DNA of 64,000 nt, taken from Diphasiastrum complanatum (taxonomy: Eukaryota; Streptophyta; Lycopodiopsida; Lycopodiales; Lycopodiaceae). Of the stretch, positions 1-12,856 are shown in pieces. The translations under genes and the position numbers were made by a program. The notes beneath the pieces were generated by a model, which had not been told where the DNA came from, searched no databases, and saw nothing but the letters and a program-made list of their open reading frames with translations. Each line of letters starts with the position of its first letter. The stretch's first letter is position 1. The stretch lies in assembly GCA_029204225.1 (NCBI GenBank), contig CM055102.1, positions 25,772,922 through 25,836,921 of the forward strand. Reading direction: 5' to 3'.

Positions 1-574
1 CCAAGCCTCTTATGTCATAAGGGTCATTTTACAGAGTGTCTAAACAGTCCTCCCAAGAAGAATAAAAAATAATGAATTTAAGGATCAATCTATCGTTATT
101 CAAACAAATGCTAGATGGTTAGATCTTTCATTTACTTGGTAGAATATGTTGCATAGGTGTCGTTGACAACCATGAAGATTGCAAATAAATTAAGCATCTA
201 TGATAGCCATGCATTCTTCAATAGATATTCTACATTAATCTATGGAATAAGAGCATCAGATAGAGAAGAAAACATGAGAACATTCAACTATGATAACACA
301 TACATAGATAATAGAGAATCTATAAATTGAAGTTGATGGAATACAACAATCAGATTATGAAAGTGAATCATGTGACTGATAAGGTTCACAATAGTTGTGT
401 GCTAAGCACTATGATTCTACTGTGCTTCTTCAATTGATCAAAAATATAACTAACAGATAAATTAATCTCTCTATTGTCTTAGATTGTTCTCACTCTCTCC
501 TGATAGAGACTGATTCTAATGGCTCAGATTATCTAATTAATTGATTCTGTATATGATCATAAACTGATGCATAC

Positions 575-1320
575 AAGAGATGAATTCTCCACAAAAAAAA
601 ACTTTGATCATTATTTCTCCAAGTAGGTACAACCATTTATAACTTCCAAAATGTCATTTGGCCAATTGCCCTAAATGGTAACTTCTTGGTACTTCATAAA
701 AAAACCTAGAAATTCTAGTCTAGATGCAATGTATGAAATCTAGCCAATTAAAATGGGTCCAAATCCAACCTCATCCACTTATCTACTTGCCAAAAATTGT
801 ACAAACACTATTTAGGCCTTTATTGACAATATAAATCTATCTCTAAGTTGAAATTTCATGTTGGCCTCAAAATTGCCAAAATAGATCAACTAAACTAGTT
901 AAATTTTTCACACTCCCTCTTCAACTAGTTTTAGCATAGATTTAGCCACACTACTTTGATCCATCTTAAGAATGATCTCCATCCTAAGTATAGACCTCCT
1001 TTCTATGATTTTATAATAACTGTCATAATTGATATAGAGAATAGTGTCCACATTGGATGCTTCACTATTTCTTACATCAATTTTACATGTCAAGATGTAA
1101 CTAGAACATGAAGAACCAAATAGAATGTAAATGAAATGATTCCTCCATGCTTCCAACTTTGAACTCTCTGGAAAATAACATCAAACAAACAAAAAAATGT
1201 GAGTAATCAACCAATGCTTGCATGTCTCCTCTCTTTGTCCTTTCTTGATATGTCTCCCCCATGAAAATCCATGAATGAGCCTCCATCTCCATCTTGCCAT
1301 AAGATATCATCAACCCTTGA
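575..1320 (-). mobile_element. Ty1/copia remnant (3' LTR and integrase-distal part)
   Basis: About 575-912 matches the LTR at 40208-40699, including AACTAAACTAGTTAAATTTT and an end in TTTTTCACA. It is followed on the minus-strand upstream side by a purine tract (CTCCCTCTTC on plus) serving as polypurine tract. About 913-1320 matches the minus-strand region 40700-41090 that trails the copia integrase. The rest of the element is missing here. The first 80 bases of the window read LLCHKGHFTEC on plus, the end of a copia gag zinc knuckle, but its link to this copy is unclear. Confidence 0.65.
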
Positions 1321-1636
1321 TGACTTGATCATGAATGAGTGATATAATGAGCCTCCCTTCAAAACAATGTACCTACTTTTACCATATCTTTACATTTTGC
1401 ACACATTCACTTGAAATTGCTCAAACATGAGACAGAACAAGTAAAGTAAACTTGAACAACAATTCTTTTATGCTCCCTTGACCTTACTTGACTCTTCAAT
1501 AACCCGCAAAAATAGATCCAAAGTATCTTTGCAAAGTTGGCGAAGGTGTCTTTAACAGTCTAACCCTTAAAAATAAAGGACCTTCTAGAATTTATCTTTC
1601 TTTGCATTTTTCAGAAAAATGCGAAAAAGATGAAGG

Positions 1637-2308
1637 TGTTAAAAATAGTTATATTGTTGAATTGTGAACAAGTTGACTTCTTCAAAATAGTTGAACGGAA
1701 GAAGTCGAAGGCAAGTGTCACAGTTTTCAAGAAAGTGCGAAAAATGTGAACTGTGCGACACTTAGTGTATTTCTACAGACTGCTGAAAAAGTAATATAAA
1801 TCTGCAGACTTGTTCTAAATGCAAGTTTGTGGAAGTCTTTGAAGATGGCCAAGTCTTCAATGACTTCAAGTTATTAAACTTAACATCTGAACTTGAAATT
1901 ATAATAGGATTGGTTACCCTTTGCTGGAGATCAGTCGGAAGCCCGTTTAGACGTTCTTCAAGTAATTGGATGTCTAAGTTATGATTAACCAAGGAGACAA
2001 CTGTGGGCTTAATTTTCAACAAGTATAAATAGTTGTTCATACTTCTATCAATTCAATTCATAGAATTCAAGTGTTGTAGCAGCTCTCTCAAGCTTTCAAG
2101 CTTGAACACTCTTGAGCATTCTAGTTCAGTTCTTTAGAGTTCATTTAAAGTTTTGCTATTAGCGCTTACTGCTTATCAGCGGAACATGTTTTGTTCAATA
2201 TTGATAGGCGTAGTCATGCATTAGGCAAGTAGGCTCCATTCCATTGCGCTCGATAAGTCGTTTACTACCTTCAACTTGTCGTTATTGCATTCTCACCTCT
2301 TTCCAACA
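1637..2308 (+). repeat. Ty1/copia 5' LTR
   Basis: The sequence starts TGTTAA and ends CCAACA directly before a TGGTATCAGAGC primer-binding site, so TG...CA ends hold. A TATA-like TATAAATAG lies near 2024. No matching 3' LTR was found in the window. The left end is chosen as the nearest TGTT consistent with the AACA end and is less certain than the right. Confidence 0.6.
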
Positions 2309-2320
2309 TGGTATCAGAGC
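2309..2320 (+). other. Primer-binding site (initiator Met tRNA type)
   Basis: TGGTATCAGAGC, complementary to the 3' end of plant initiator Met-tRNA, immediately follows the LTR end and precedes the gag remnant on the same strand. Confidence 0.85.
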
Positions 2321-2499
2321 ATGTTATTTAATATGCTATTGCCTTCATGACATCAGAGCGATATGTTATATCAAATCTCTAATACTTGGTATCTTTCGCG
2401 ATATCAATTCGATATCATTAGATACTTTTTGTAATATCATATTTTTCAATTTGTGGTATCAAATTTCAGTATCAGATAGTTGATTTCCAATTGTAGCAC

Positions 2500-3590
2500 A
2501 GCATGGTATCTCTCTCTTAACGTCATCGATATATCGACAGACTAAAAAGTCGGCCTTATCGCAGACAAGCTGAATGGATCCAATTACTACTTGTGAAAAT
2601 TTAAGATGAAGACCTTGCTAATTGCCAACGAGTTGTGGAATGTTGTCATAGATATCGAAGTGAAGCCTGAAGATGACACATAAGACTCAAAATAGAAGTC
2701 GAAGGATGATAAAACTTTTGCACTTATTATTCTCAATATATCAGACACTTAGATTGGCCACATATCTGAAGCTCAAACTTCGAAAGGAGTATGAGACATC
2801 CTAAGCTCACTATATGATGTGAAGGACCTAACTTCTAAGTTACATCTATGAAGAAAATTCTTCACTCTCGAGATGTCTAATGGTGATTCACTTCAAAATC
2901 ACGTTAACTAGTTTAAGAATCTCTTGCTATCGATGGCCATTGTCGGATCTCAAGATGCAATTATGACATTGCTTTCAAGCTTGTCCTCTACATATGAGAA
3001 CTAAGTGATGATCATATCGACACACTCAGGTTTAACTCTTACTAGAGTTATCACTATGTTGCTGCAGAAAGATAATTGAAGAAGTCAAGACGCTTTGTCA
3101 ACTTCATCATCTCATGCTCTATATGTCAACAAAGGCTCAAAATGACAGAAGCAGAAAAGCTCTAAGCAATCCGCATTAAATCAAAAGCTGACTCAAAGTC
3201 AAGAACAATTATCAAATCCACAACCGAAGAAGAAGATGTTTTGTAAGTATTGCAAGCGCACTAATCATGAGATCCATAATTGCAGAGTTCTCAAAGCAAA
3301 GAATGCTAGCAAGCAACCTGATCAATAGGCGAACGCAGTCACAACATCTCCCAATCTCGACGTGGACGCATTTATGGTCAAAGACCAAAAGGCACTATTG
3401 GGTAATTCTTGGTTTCTGGAATCTAGAGCTACTCAACATATGACCAGTCATCGTCAACATTTTCACTCCTATATGCCTTACAGTACAAAGAAATACGTTC
3501 ATCTTGGCGACAATAGCACTCACACTATCGAAGGTGAAGGTATTGTGAGATCTCTTCTTCCTCAAATTTCTCAGCAAAAATAGCAAAATC
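2500..3590 (+). pseudogene. Ty1/copia gag-protease remnant
   Basis: Plus-strand reading with several stops and small shifts shows a copia gag start (KLNGSNYY, FKMKTLLIANELWNVV), a zinc knuckle CKYCKRTNHEIHNC near 3240, and a protease region with WFLESRATQHMTSH and YVHLGDNSTH (3362-3583). The protease D-S/T-G triad is degraded to ESRAT. Integrase and reverse transcriptase do not follow; the element breaks near 3590. Confidence 0.75.
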
Positions 3591-3984
3591 ACCAAAAAGG
3601 GCCTCCACAATAGCCAAAGTATCATTTTTTTTAATAAATTCAAGGTAGATCCTATCTCAATCCAAAGTTCCAAGGAGATTAATAAGACAAAGGACTTTTA
3701 TCTTCAGGTCTAGCAGCAAAACAAGTAGCCCAATCACTTTCAATAGTAAAATCATGCATAGTGACAGCCTTTTTCATGCAACATATCAAGGTCAGGTGGA
3801 GAAAGGAACTCCCCATAACCTAAAGCAACGACATCCTGAAACCATCTTGAGGACTAAACAAAAAAAGACCTATGTTAGTCGATGAATCATAATAAAAGGT
3901 AAAGGTTTGATACTACCCCAACCAAAGGATAGTCAGATTTACATCCCAAGGATGTAGAGAGAGAGTTAAAGGCATACACATAGT

Positions 3985-4760
3985 TTATCTTGCTAAAGCA
4001 AACCCAAACCCTTTGAAATCTTTATTCATAAGTCAACAAGGTAAAAGATAGCTGAAAAGTAAAATATAGTACAGAAAAGCACCATAAAGCAAAACTTATT
4101 TCAAGACATCCGATTGGTACCTACCACTATCTCACAACACAAAACCGTGCTAGTTAGTATGTCAAGAAGACAGTTGTCAATGTTGAATGACACTTGTTAA
4201 TAAGCTTTGCTACTTAACAGCTTTATGAGAAATAAAAGTACATAGTCTGATCTTCCCATCCATGTGTGAGTTTAAAATAGGCCAAGTCGTCTTTTAACCC
4301 TATTAGGGCAAAAGCCATTTTGATTAGTGTTTGCGGCATTAGTCCATATCAATCAGTATTTAATTATCACAACACTTGGAAAAAAAGTTATCATACTTAC
4401 GAAATGCCTAGCAAATAGGATGAGTAGACACACGCGCACAAAGGTATTAGGGCAAATCCATGCCATTCTTTTTTTTCTCTTGTGTAACAAGTCGTAAACT
4501 AGTGCCGAGACCCCTGAGCAGATCCATGCTTTCCAGGGGTGCTCAAGCTCAAATCCTATTTTTGTTCAGAATCTTAACTTGAAGGGAAATTATGAAACTT
4601 AAGAAGTTATTTGAGTTGCAACTAAGAAATTTAGCATTGGCTAGTATAGTCCCAAAAGCGGTGTTAGGGCATATCCATGCCATACTAACCCAAGAGACTA
4701 TTAAGACTCTTGCGCAAATCCATGTATCCCAAAAGTACCGAGCCAAAAAAAAACCACAAA
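3985..4760. repeat. Unclassified dispersed repeat, copy 1
   Basis: This matches 6510-7290 in the same orientation. Shared anchors in order are CCTTT..TTATTCATAA, TAGCTGAAAAGTA, AAAGCACC.TAAAGCAAAAC, ATTTCAAGACATCC, GGTACCT.CCAC.ATC, then a diverged stretch, then four hairpins. No protein is recognised on either strand. It ends in an A-run near 4744-4753. Confidence 0.75.
4443..4735. ncRNA. Four-hairpin array, locus 1 (candidate structured RNA)
   Basis: Four hairpins lie at about 4451-4464, 4511-4539, 4663-4689 and 4707-4735. Each has a six-base loop ending ATCCA, closed by an inner stem xGCA/TGyx, then a 3-base bulge on the right, then an outer stem: CCCCTG/CAGGGG, GTTAG/CTAAC and CTCTTG/CAAAAG for hairpins 2-4. 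Hairpin 1 has lost the outer stem. Which strand is transcribed, if either, is unknown: G-T wobbles occur in both senses. Confidence 0.5.
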
Positions 4761-5601
4761 ATTGTGTATAAGATTAAGCAAATTATTGTTTAGAGTATAA
4801 ATATATGGTGTTTGAATGAGGTATTGGATAGGTTATAAGACTAAGATTGAAGAGAGAGACACAGAGAAAGCTTGCTATTATAAAGTTTCTGCTTGTTACC
4901 CATAGTAACACTACTATGTCTACCTTTTTTCCATGACGAGACTTGTTTATAACATAGATACCTGTTATAAACATACCTGAATAGAAGTGGATGTGTTTTC
5001 TTGTGAGGATGCCATAGTACTTCCACAAATATTGAGTCTTCATGCCTACCAAAAAAAAATTAACACTATTCAGTGTGGATTCATAAGAGAGAAATATCAC
5101 AAGCAGTTCCTTAAAAACTTAATGAGAAATATATACCTTTTGCAAGAAACCTTTTGTTATGAGCAAGCACAAGTACTATCTACCTCGAAATGCAATTGTT
5201 AGACAAGAATCATTTGTGTAATATATAGTTACGTATGATAGAGGTGTTGTACCTAAGACCGAAGTATGCTTGAACAGTAATTTAAGCTATATGTGGTAGA
5301 AATTCATTCCGAACGTATAGAGTGCCGGGAACATTCCATAGCAGCGAGATATTATGCTTTGTTAGTCATTTGCATTGCACAAGACATCAATAAGTATGAG
5401 AGCATTTTGTGAAAATAGAGTAACAATGTGAGAACGATTGAATCGTTGTGTCAGATGTGCCACTCATCACTGATCGATCGCTCGTCAATGTATGTGTTGA
5501 TAGTAGAAAAACGTGAGTTAAGTGGTATGCTTACACAGCGATTTCCAGCATAGATCGCTGAAAAGCGGTGAAAAGAAGTGGTGAATTTTTTTTATGTAAG
5601 C

Positions 5602-5900
5602 CATGCGGCTATCAGTAGCGATGGACTGTCCCTCATCATTGATGTATGAGAAACAACAACCAAACAAGATGTATATATTTTTTTATGATCCATGCAGTTG
5701 TCAGCAGCGATGGACTATCTCTCATGGATGTATGAGAAACAACAACCAAACAAGATGTATGTTTGTTTTTGTGTGTAATCCATGCGGCTGTCAACAACGA
5801 TGGACTGTCTCTCATAAATGTATGAGAAACGTCAACCAAACAAGATTTATATGTCTTTGTGTGAGAGTCAAGCGACTGTCAGCAGCGATGGACTGCCGCT
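5602..5900 (+). repeat. 90-bp tandem repeat, about 3.3 copies
   Basis: GCGATGGACT recurs at about 5617, 5707, 5797 and 5886, with TGTATGAGAAAC and CAACCAAACAAGAT between. The array is open on plus for 107 codons, but the frame simply follows the repeat length, so no protein is called. A nearby stretch (about 6200-6235) contains GTATAAATAGCC, which could be a TATA box of an unrecognised LTR or promoter. Confidence 0.85.
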
Positions 5901-6444
5901 GGTCATGTAGGCAAGGTGGAAGATGAAAATGACTCCTCATGCGCTAGTGTATCACAGCGTTGATCCAACGCATGTATTACCATTCAAAAAGTATGCAACT
6001 CATACTATAGTTGGCCGCAACATACTACTGATCCACAAAACCGTAAAGAACCAAGCATTTTGTGAGCTGATCATTGGTCGAATGTAATCCGTAGTGGTGT
6101 AGCTGGGCGCTGTCAAGAGGAGATGGGCACGTAGAAGAGCACGTAGAAGAGAAGTGGAAGTGAGAGTAGGAAGAAGAAGAAAGAAGAAGTGGTGATGGCT
6201 ATTAGTTTTGTTACGTATAAATAGCCGAAAGTTACCTCAAGGACTCATCGTGTGAATCTTAGTGGAAGGAACCACGAGATGGCTTGTGTTGGAAGCCAAC
6301 GTTACCATCCGTTGGATAAAAATAGGGTTCATCTTGACCATTGGAAAAGAAAACCATACGAAACTTAAACTTATTAAGAGAGACCCAATGTGTCGGAATG
6401 TGACCGATGGTGCCGAAAATACAAACATTTTATAACAAGATGGA

Positions 6445-6451
<7 letters not shown>

Positions 6452-6478
<27 letters not shown>
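6452..6478 (+). repeat. (AG)n microsatellite
   Basis: About 13 uninterrupted AG units, just left of copy 2 of the dispersed repeat. Confidence 0.95.
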
Positions 6479-6481
<3 letters not shown>

Positions 6482-6509
6482 TTAACAAAACAAAGCTCAT
6501 CTTGACAAG

Positions 6510-7290
6510 TCAAGACCAAATCTTTTAAAACCCTTTATTCATAAACCAACAAAAAAAAACATAGCTGAAAAGTATACAGTACTCATAAAGCACCGTAAAG
6601 CAAAACCTATTTCAAGACATCCACTGGTACCTGCCACCATCCCACCACACAAAACCGCACAAGTTAGCACAGTGAGGAAGACAAGTGTCAACGCTGAATG
6701 TCAGTTACTATCCATGTACAAAATAAGCTCGCCAACTTGACATCATGCAATACCAATGACATTATAAAGTCCAATCTTCCTTACTAAGTATTGTTTATAG
6801 CGATAGGCCAAACCATAACTTTATCGTATCATGGCTTCTGCCATTCTGATCAGTATATTGGTATTGGTCATTATTTTTATATTCAATCATTCATTAAGTA
6901 TGGAAATCTAGCTGTATTAAATAGATTGCAACCAGGCGTAGCTTGGACTTGTACATAAGTATTGGGGCAAATCCATGCCATACAAATACTTGCACCTGTT
7001 ATACAAAGAACAGGTAATGTACAGTTTTCGTAACTCTTGAGCATATCCATGATTTCCAAGAGCAACAAGCTATGCTCCTGTTTTATGAATCTTAAAATCT
7101 AATCGTGTCGTATTAACAAGTTAAACAATACTTGTGTGCATATACAACTACTAAAGAGTTTAATCTTAACATTTACAATAGGATTAGGGCAATTCCATGT
7201 CATTCCAATCCCTATGAATGCAATAGCTCTTGCACAAATCCATGTGCTTTTAAAAGCATTTAGGTTACCAACCCTTATTATACTAAATAT
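6510..7290. repeat. Unclassified dispersed repeat, copy 2
   Basis: Second copy of the 3985-4760 repeat, 2.5 kb away and in the same orientation, with the same left-to-right anchors and the same four-hairpin tail. An (AG)n tract (6452-6478) lies just before it. Divergence is considerable outside the anchors, so the copies are old or the family is diverse. Confidence 0.75.
6959..7257. ncRNA. Four-hairpin array, locus 2 (candidate structured RNA)
   Basis: Same architecture and spacing as locus 1. Outer stems are GTATT/AATAC (6959-6989), CTCTTG/CAAGAG (7034-7062), GGATT/AATCC (7181-7211) and GCTCTT/AAAAGC (7226-7257). Inner stems are GGCA/TGCC, AGCA/TGAT, GGCA/TGTC and GCACA/TGTGC. The loops are AATCCA, TATCCA, ATTCCA and AATCCA. 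Stems change while loop and layout stay, as expected for a conserved fold. The intervals between hairpins (72, 147, 45 bases) resemble locus 1 (about 65, 152, 44). Confidence 0.5.
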
Positions 7291-8336
7291 TAACCCAACA
7301 TATGCTGAGGTTTCAAAAGAATTAAGGCAAAAAGAGATCTTTTATGTTATGGAATTGTTTTATGAAGCATGACCAATGGTTAATGTTGCTTATACTCTAC
7401 TTCAAATGTAAGCAAGATAGGCCTAATGCCTTACTTTATAGCATTGTATCTCCTCTACTACAATACCAATTCCATCCATAGATTTTGAGACCACATTATT
7501 TTTTGCGATCATACAACCAAAGTACGTTTGAAGCACCAACCTGAATAGTTGTCATAAGGGAATCATGTGAAGAAGTCATGATTGTTCAAGGACGCCCCCT
7601 TCTTTAAACAAAAAACGGTTTTTGACAAATCTAGGTCTATATATCGAAATGAGTTACAACAAGCCCCAGAATAGTGTCACACATTACACCATAACAAAGC
7701 ATATTCCTTTGAATTCTATTTATTCTTGACTTACGATAGCTTAGAAGCATAACATTGCATATAGTTGTCCTTACCATAATCAAAGAAATGTGTGACGGAT
7801 TTTGAAATACTTTGAAAACAAATGGATTAAAGTCGAAGACTTAAGTGTTAAGAGTTAGTCACAACATAAGCTATAAAATTAGAATTATCTCACACTATAT
7901 GCAAAGTGAGAGTTGTATGCTTACATCTTGCATTTAAAATATATGATTATTTGCCTTATAATTATCTACATTACACAAGTGTTCATGTCAATATCATACT
8001 TAAGGTTAGTATTAGTAAGTGTGAAAGATATGCAATTCCAAACATAGGCCAATACATGAGGCCAATTTAAGAAGATATTCCTTGTCATATTTTGGACCTC
8101 ACATGTGTGAATACCGATTACAAAAAGGCCGAATGTTTTACAACAAGTTAGCTCTTGAAGTGCTACACGTTATCTCTTTCCATTGGTTACATCTATCAAT
8201 GCACCATCTTCACCGTTGGTGATAATCTAGCACTAGGAACAAATATTGTGTGATCTTCCATTAGACTATAAATACCCATTCATTTTATTCTCATGTGTTA
8301 GACAAGTTTTGCAATTTAACTTCTTTTGATCACATC

Positions 8337-8340
<4 letters not shown>

Positions 8341-8431
<91 letters not shown>
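8341..8431 (+). repeat. (CT)n microsatellite
   Basis: About 45 perfect CT units. A TATA-like TATAAATACC lies about 70 bp upstream at 8269, so this could be the 5' leader of an unrecognised transcript or LTR; no coding frame follows. Confidence 0.95.
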
Positions 8432-8432
<1 letters not shown>

Positions 8433-8439
8433 GGCCCTT

Positions 8440-11400
8440 TTTACACCATGTGGTGTTATCTTCTTGGACACTTTTTACTAATGTTTCTAACTTGGAGAGT
8501 TTAAGGTGGTTTGATATTCATTTAGTTTCTGCAAACACCTTGACTCTGTAATCTTTCAATCTTTTTCTAAATATCTCCTCAATAGAAGTTTTCTAAGTGC
8601 TCAAGAACATGTGCTTTCAACTTAAATTACATGATAAAGATGGGCACTTCATGGCACAACTTTATAGACTTATTTACTTAGTGCAATATCACAAAATGCA
8701 CTACCAGGCGATAGTTGACTTTATTTGATTAAATTTTACAATATTGAGGATTCAAGTCCTCATGGTTTATTACTACAAGAATGGTGTGGAGGCAATAAGA
8801 GATGTAATTGTTCATGTCAAGAATCTTTGGTTGAAAATCTCCTAGCATCCTCTCATTAATGCAGAGGTTGTCATTATTATAGAGGTATTGAATCCTTCCA
8901 CATTGGCAAAAGACGAAAGCTAAAATATCAAACATACATGCATGCATGTAAAAATTCTCATACATTCTCTATGTGTCACGAATTTTCATACCCAATTTTG
9001 GGAGCCTATGTATGGGGCTACTACTTCCAATTCTATGTACATCTCCACCACTTGATGTGTGTCAAATTGTGCCCCTAAATATAATACCACTAGAAACTAC
9101 TCTTTAGACCACAACTTGTCACCTCTTCTACTTGCACCAATGCTCCTTCAACTTGCATGCTTTCCCCCTCTCCGTGAGTAGCCCCCTCTTCCATTTTGTG
9201 TTGGCTTCTCCTTGCCACTTTCTAAAATGAGACAACCCATACACAACAAAATCTTGTCTATTCTCCTTGAGATGCCTAAGACATCTTGTATTTCTACGAC
9301 TCCCAGTAGATGTAGCAGGTCAATGTATAAGTTTAGTAGATCTATACCCTAGTTATCTGTTGGTGTTGTGCAAACAAGTGACCAAAACCTAGCTTAATAA
9401 TAATAAAAAAAACTATCAACTCGTATAGCTGACAATCATATGCTAATGCAAAGAATGGTGCTAAAAGACAAAAATAAACTTAATGCAAGCATTATACCAA
9501 GAACAAGTCTTCACTTCTTCTTTTTTTCAATAATTAACTCATTTGCACTAGCATCATCCTTGATTAGCCTGGCCAAGAAGAAGCTCAAGGCTTTAAATGT
9601 CAATGGTGAAGCATCTAGGAATCGAGCCTATGCCTTCATGAAAATAGTAACACCTCTTATCGAACTTGACCAACTATGGAGCACTCTATCTTCACAATCC
9701 TAAGCTCAATACAAAATCTCTTCTCATTTATATAAGTTGATAAATCACTTAAAAATAGATTATATGCAATCGTGAACTAAAAAAAACCTTGGTTCAAATT
9801 AGCTAAAACCAATGATGTTGTCCAAAAGATAATTATCAAGAATGATATACTCCACAATATGCATTATACAGGAAAATAGCATGGGATGGAGATTTAGCAA
9901 TTTGTTTACACCATGCAAGGGAGTGTGTGAAAGGTACGTCTTTTTGACATCTAAATTCCAAAAAAGATTTTAATACTCCCATGAACACGTGCACTCTAAC
10001 ATAATGACTACACTTTAAACTAAAAAAAATTAATCAAGGATGTGGTTTTTGATTTGAAAGCCATTATATCATTGCATTATTATACCTAAATTCCATTTAC
10101 AATTTGAGCCAAATAGTACTCTAAGGTTTCAATATTTATGAACTCCATTGAAAATTGCATGAAAGAAACAAGTGCTTGTTCAACACACATCTCTTTATCT
10201 ACAACTTTCAAAAAAAAAAAATTGTAATTGATGAGCTTGAACATAAACAAATAGCAAAAAAACCCACTAAAACTAGTAACATTCACTCCATTCAAATCAA
10301 AAAAAAAAAAAAAAAAAAGCTAGAGGCACATCATTAACATAAGCAATATTAAATTGCATAGATCCTCCTTAACCCAATCTAAATTGGCTTGAACTGTCTG
10401 AACATCATCCCCTTGCAAATTCATTGCTAGCTCTATATGATCCTTTTTCTATGACATTAATTCCAATGATCTTGCGCAAATTCTTCTCTCCAATATATAA
10501 ATCTTAATGCGCAAAGTTGTCAGTTGTCAAGCATATATAATCAAAGAACTTTGGCAAAGCCTACATTCTCCCAAATCACCATGTGTTCATTTTGTCTTCT
10601 ATCCCATTAAGACATCAAGACTTTGTTGAGTACACTAAAATCCACATTTCTACATTAAAACATTATCTTGGTCATTAGATGAGAAAAGTGTTATTGCATT
10701 CCCTAACATAAATTGTATTTGGGATAAAGAAACTAGTGTAAACACATTATGAAGCAACGCAAATTTCACATGTTTCAATATCTTTACAAAACTTTGTTCT
10801 TTTGCATTTTAGTAGATAAGTCTCCTTGACGCTAGTCTGGAGGGTCCAACTTTGGATTGAGAAGTGAAGTGAATGTCTCCCACCCTCAGACAAAGGCCGC
10901 CCTCCCTCAAAGAAAGGCCCTTGACCCTGGGCCTTAAACTTGGTAGAATTTTTATGGTTTATTTTAGAGGGCTTTTATGGTAAAATTGCCTACTTTAATC
11001 CTTGATATGAGCTTTTGCTTGTAAAGAACATTCTGCCAAAAAGGGCATAGCTTTTTAGGAAAAAGGGCTTAATGCCCATAAGGTCCATGGGCATTTTCCA
11101 ATAAACATAATGGACATGTCAATCAAAGTGAACAACAAATGCAAAAAAGTTACACCAGTCCTTTACACTCAATAAATATCTGGATTGAGGCCGTTCCAGG
11201 GCTTTGGACCTTGGCCTGCACCCAAACCTTTAATCCAAATAACCTATTTCCACACTTTTGTGCAAGTCAGTGCCAGCTGATTGCCTCAAATTTTAAGTTG
11301 TGAGTTATCCAGCTATACCAATCATGAAGTTTTGCTGATCGAATATAAAATTAGTTCCTGACCCAAGGACTCAAATCCATTTGGGTGGTGCATTGGGTAT

Positions 11401-11630
11401 GTACTTCGCTCCACAAATGAACAAGGATTCCCTATAGTTGATATAGTGTATTTCTGAAGAGGCTTAAATTCTACAAAAACCCGTCGAGTCCATAAAAAAA
11501 ACCAAGCCATGCCATAAAGATTTCAGGGTGCTTTGACTTGCATAAAAACTTCCATAAAGTTTAACCAAGGTCATTTTGGGAGAATTGCATGATGATTGAT
11601 GAAGCACTATATCTAGAAAGGACAATTTTT
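8440..11630. other. Intergenic, no recognisable gene
   Basis: AT-rich sequence with A-runs (for example 10301-10318) and short open frames only. 10860-11240 contains a moderately GC-richer patch without a recognisable product. 11322-11635 is the likely 3' UTR and downstream flank of the minus-strand ERA gene. Confidence 0.5.
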
Positions 11631-11635
11631 GCACC

Positions 11636-12820
11636 CTACCCAACACCATAGCCAAAACTGGTAAGCAGATTTCCATCCGTTCTCCAATCTTCCTCGACTC
11701 TGACCTTAATCTGCTTCACAAATATCAGTCTATCAAAAATTGAGGAAACCTTTTGCAGCTACCAGATGTCCTGAATATTATATTAAGAGAATTAATTCAA
11801 CTAGCTGGCATCCAGAATGATTCTATTTAAAAGATTAAGCTGGCATCCAGACCACTGACAAATGGTCAGAAGGCTCTCTGACAAAGCTACCATTGACTCC
11901 ATACAAATGCACCATATCCTTAGCAAAAATTTGAGTAAGACATCTACAGTCCTCACATCAACTTCTTATCATCCATAAAAAAATTTAAATGGAATACCTC
12001 AACATAGACTTCCTTCCGTAAAAACTCTTGGATACCTAGCCTTGATGCTCTTGCAAGTGCCTTGAGCATCTGCCCACCCTAGAAAATTGATCAAAGTATA
12101 TAATAAGCTTGAAAGAAAAATGTGCACTTTTTAGGAAAGTAAAAAACGATAAACTCTTCAAACAGGAGCATCACAGTCCAGAATGATGACATTCAACTCC
12201 CAAAGCCAAAAACTGGGTAACACTAATATATCTGTGTGGACTCAAATATAGCAAGTACAATCAACGCTTTTAGTTAGCAAGCTTGAAACTCACCTTCCCA
12301 ATCAGCACAGCCTTTTGCAACTCTTTCTCAACCAGAATTTCAACCTCTATAAAATCTTTCACTGATGGCGCTTTTACATGATACCTAGCAACATTAACCT
12401 GCAAATAAGAGACCAGAATATTCATCAGACTAATTGAAATTCCGATAATGTATAAACCATTAGAGCTGTATCACCTTGCAAAGCCAACATGCTAAATCTC
12501 AAAAGCTGCCATCTTCAATTTCACAGCCTGCTGTACATATGCACATACAGAATTGAAAACGACACTGTAAAGAAGATAGTTATTTCTGGAAGCAGCTTGG
12601 GCCTGCATTTCATGAAAATTCCAACAAATGTTGTATGCATCAGAATAAAACAGGTGAACTTTCAACCTGACAAGAATATGGTATCTCATGATGATACATT
12701 GAATAAATGTTCTCACGCACAAGCTCTGCCACAAAGAACTTCTCTGGATGTTCACTCAATATCCCCTGCAAACAAGAGTTCTCATGTGGCAGTTCTGCCA
12801 CAGCATGTTGACAGTTATAC

Positions 12821-12856
<36 letters not shown>

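Noticed and set aside
8295-8504. 69-codon plus ORF across the (CT)n tract
   Set aside because: Alternating Ser-Leu from the microsatellite; no start context or homology.
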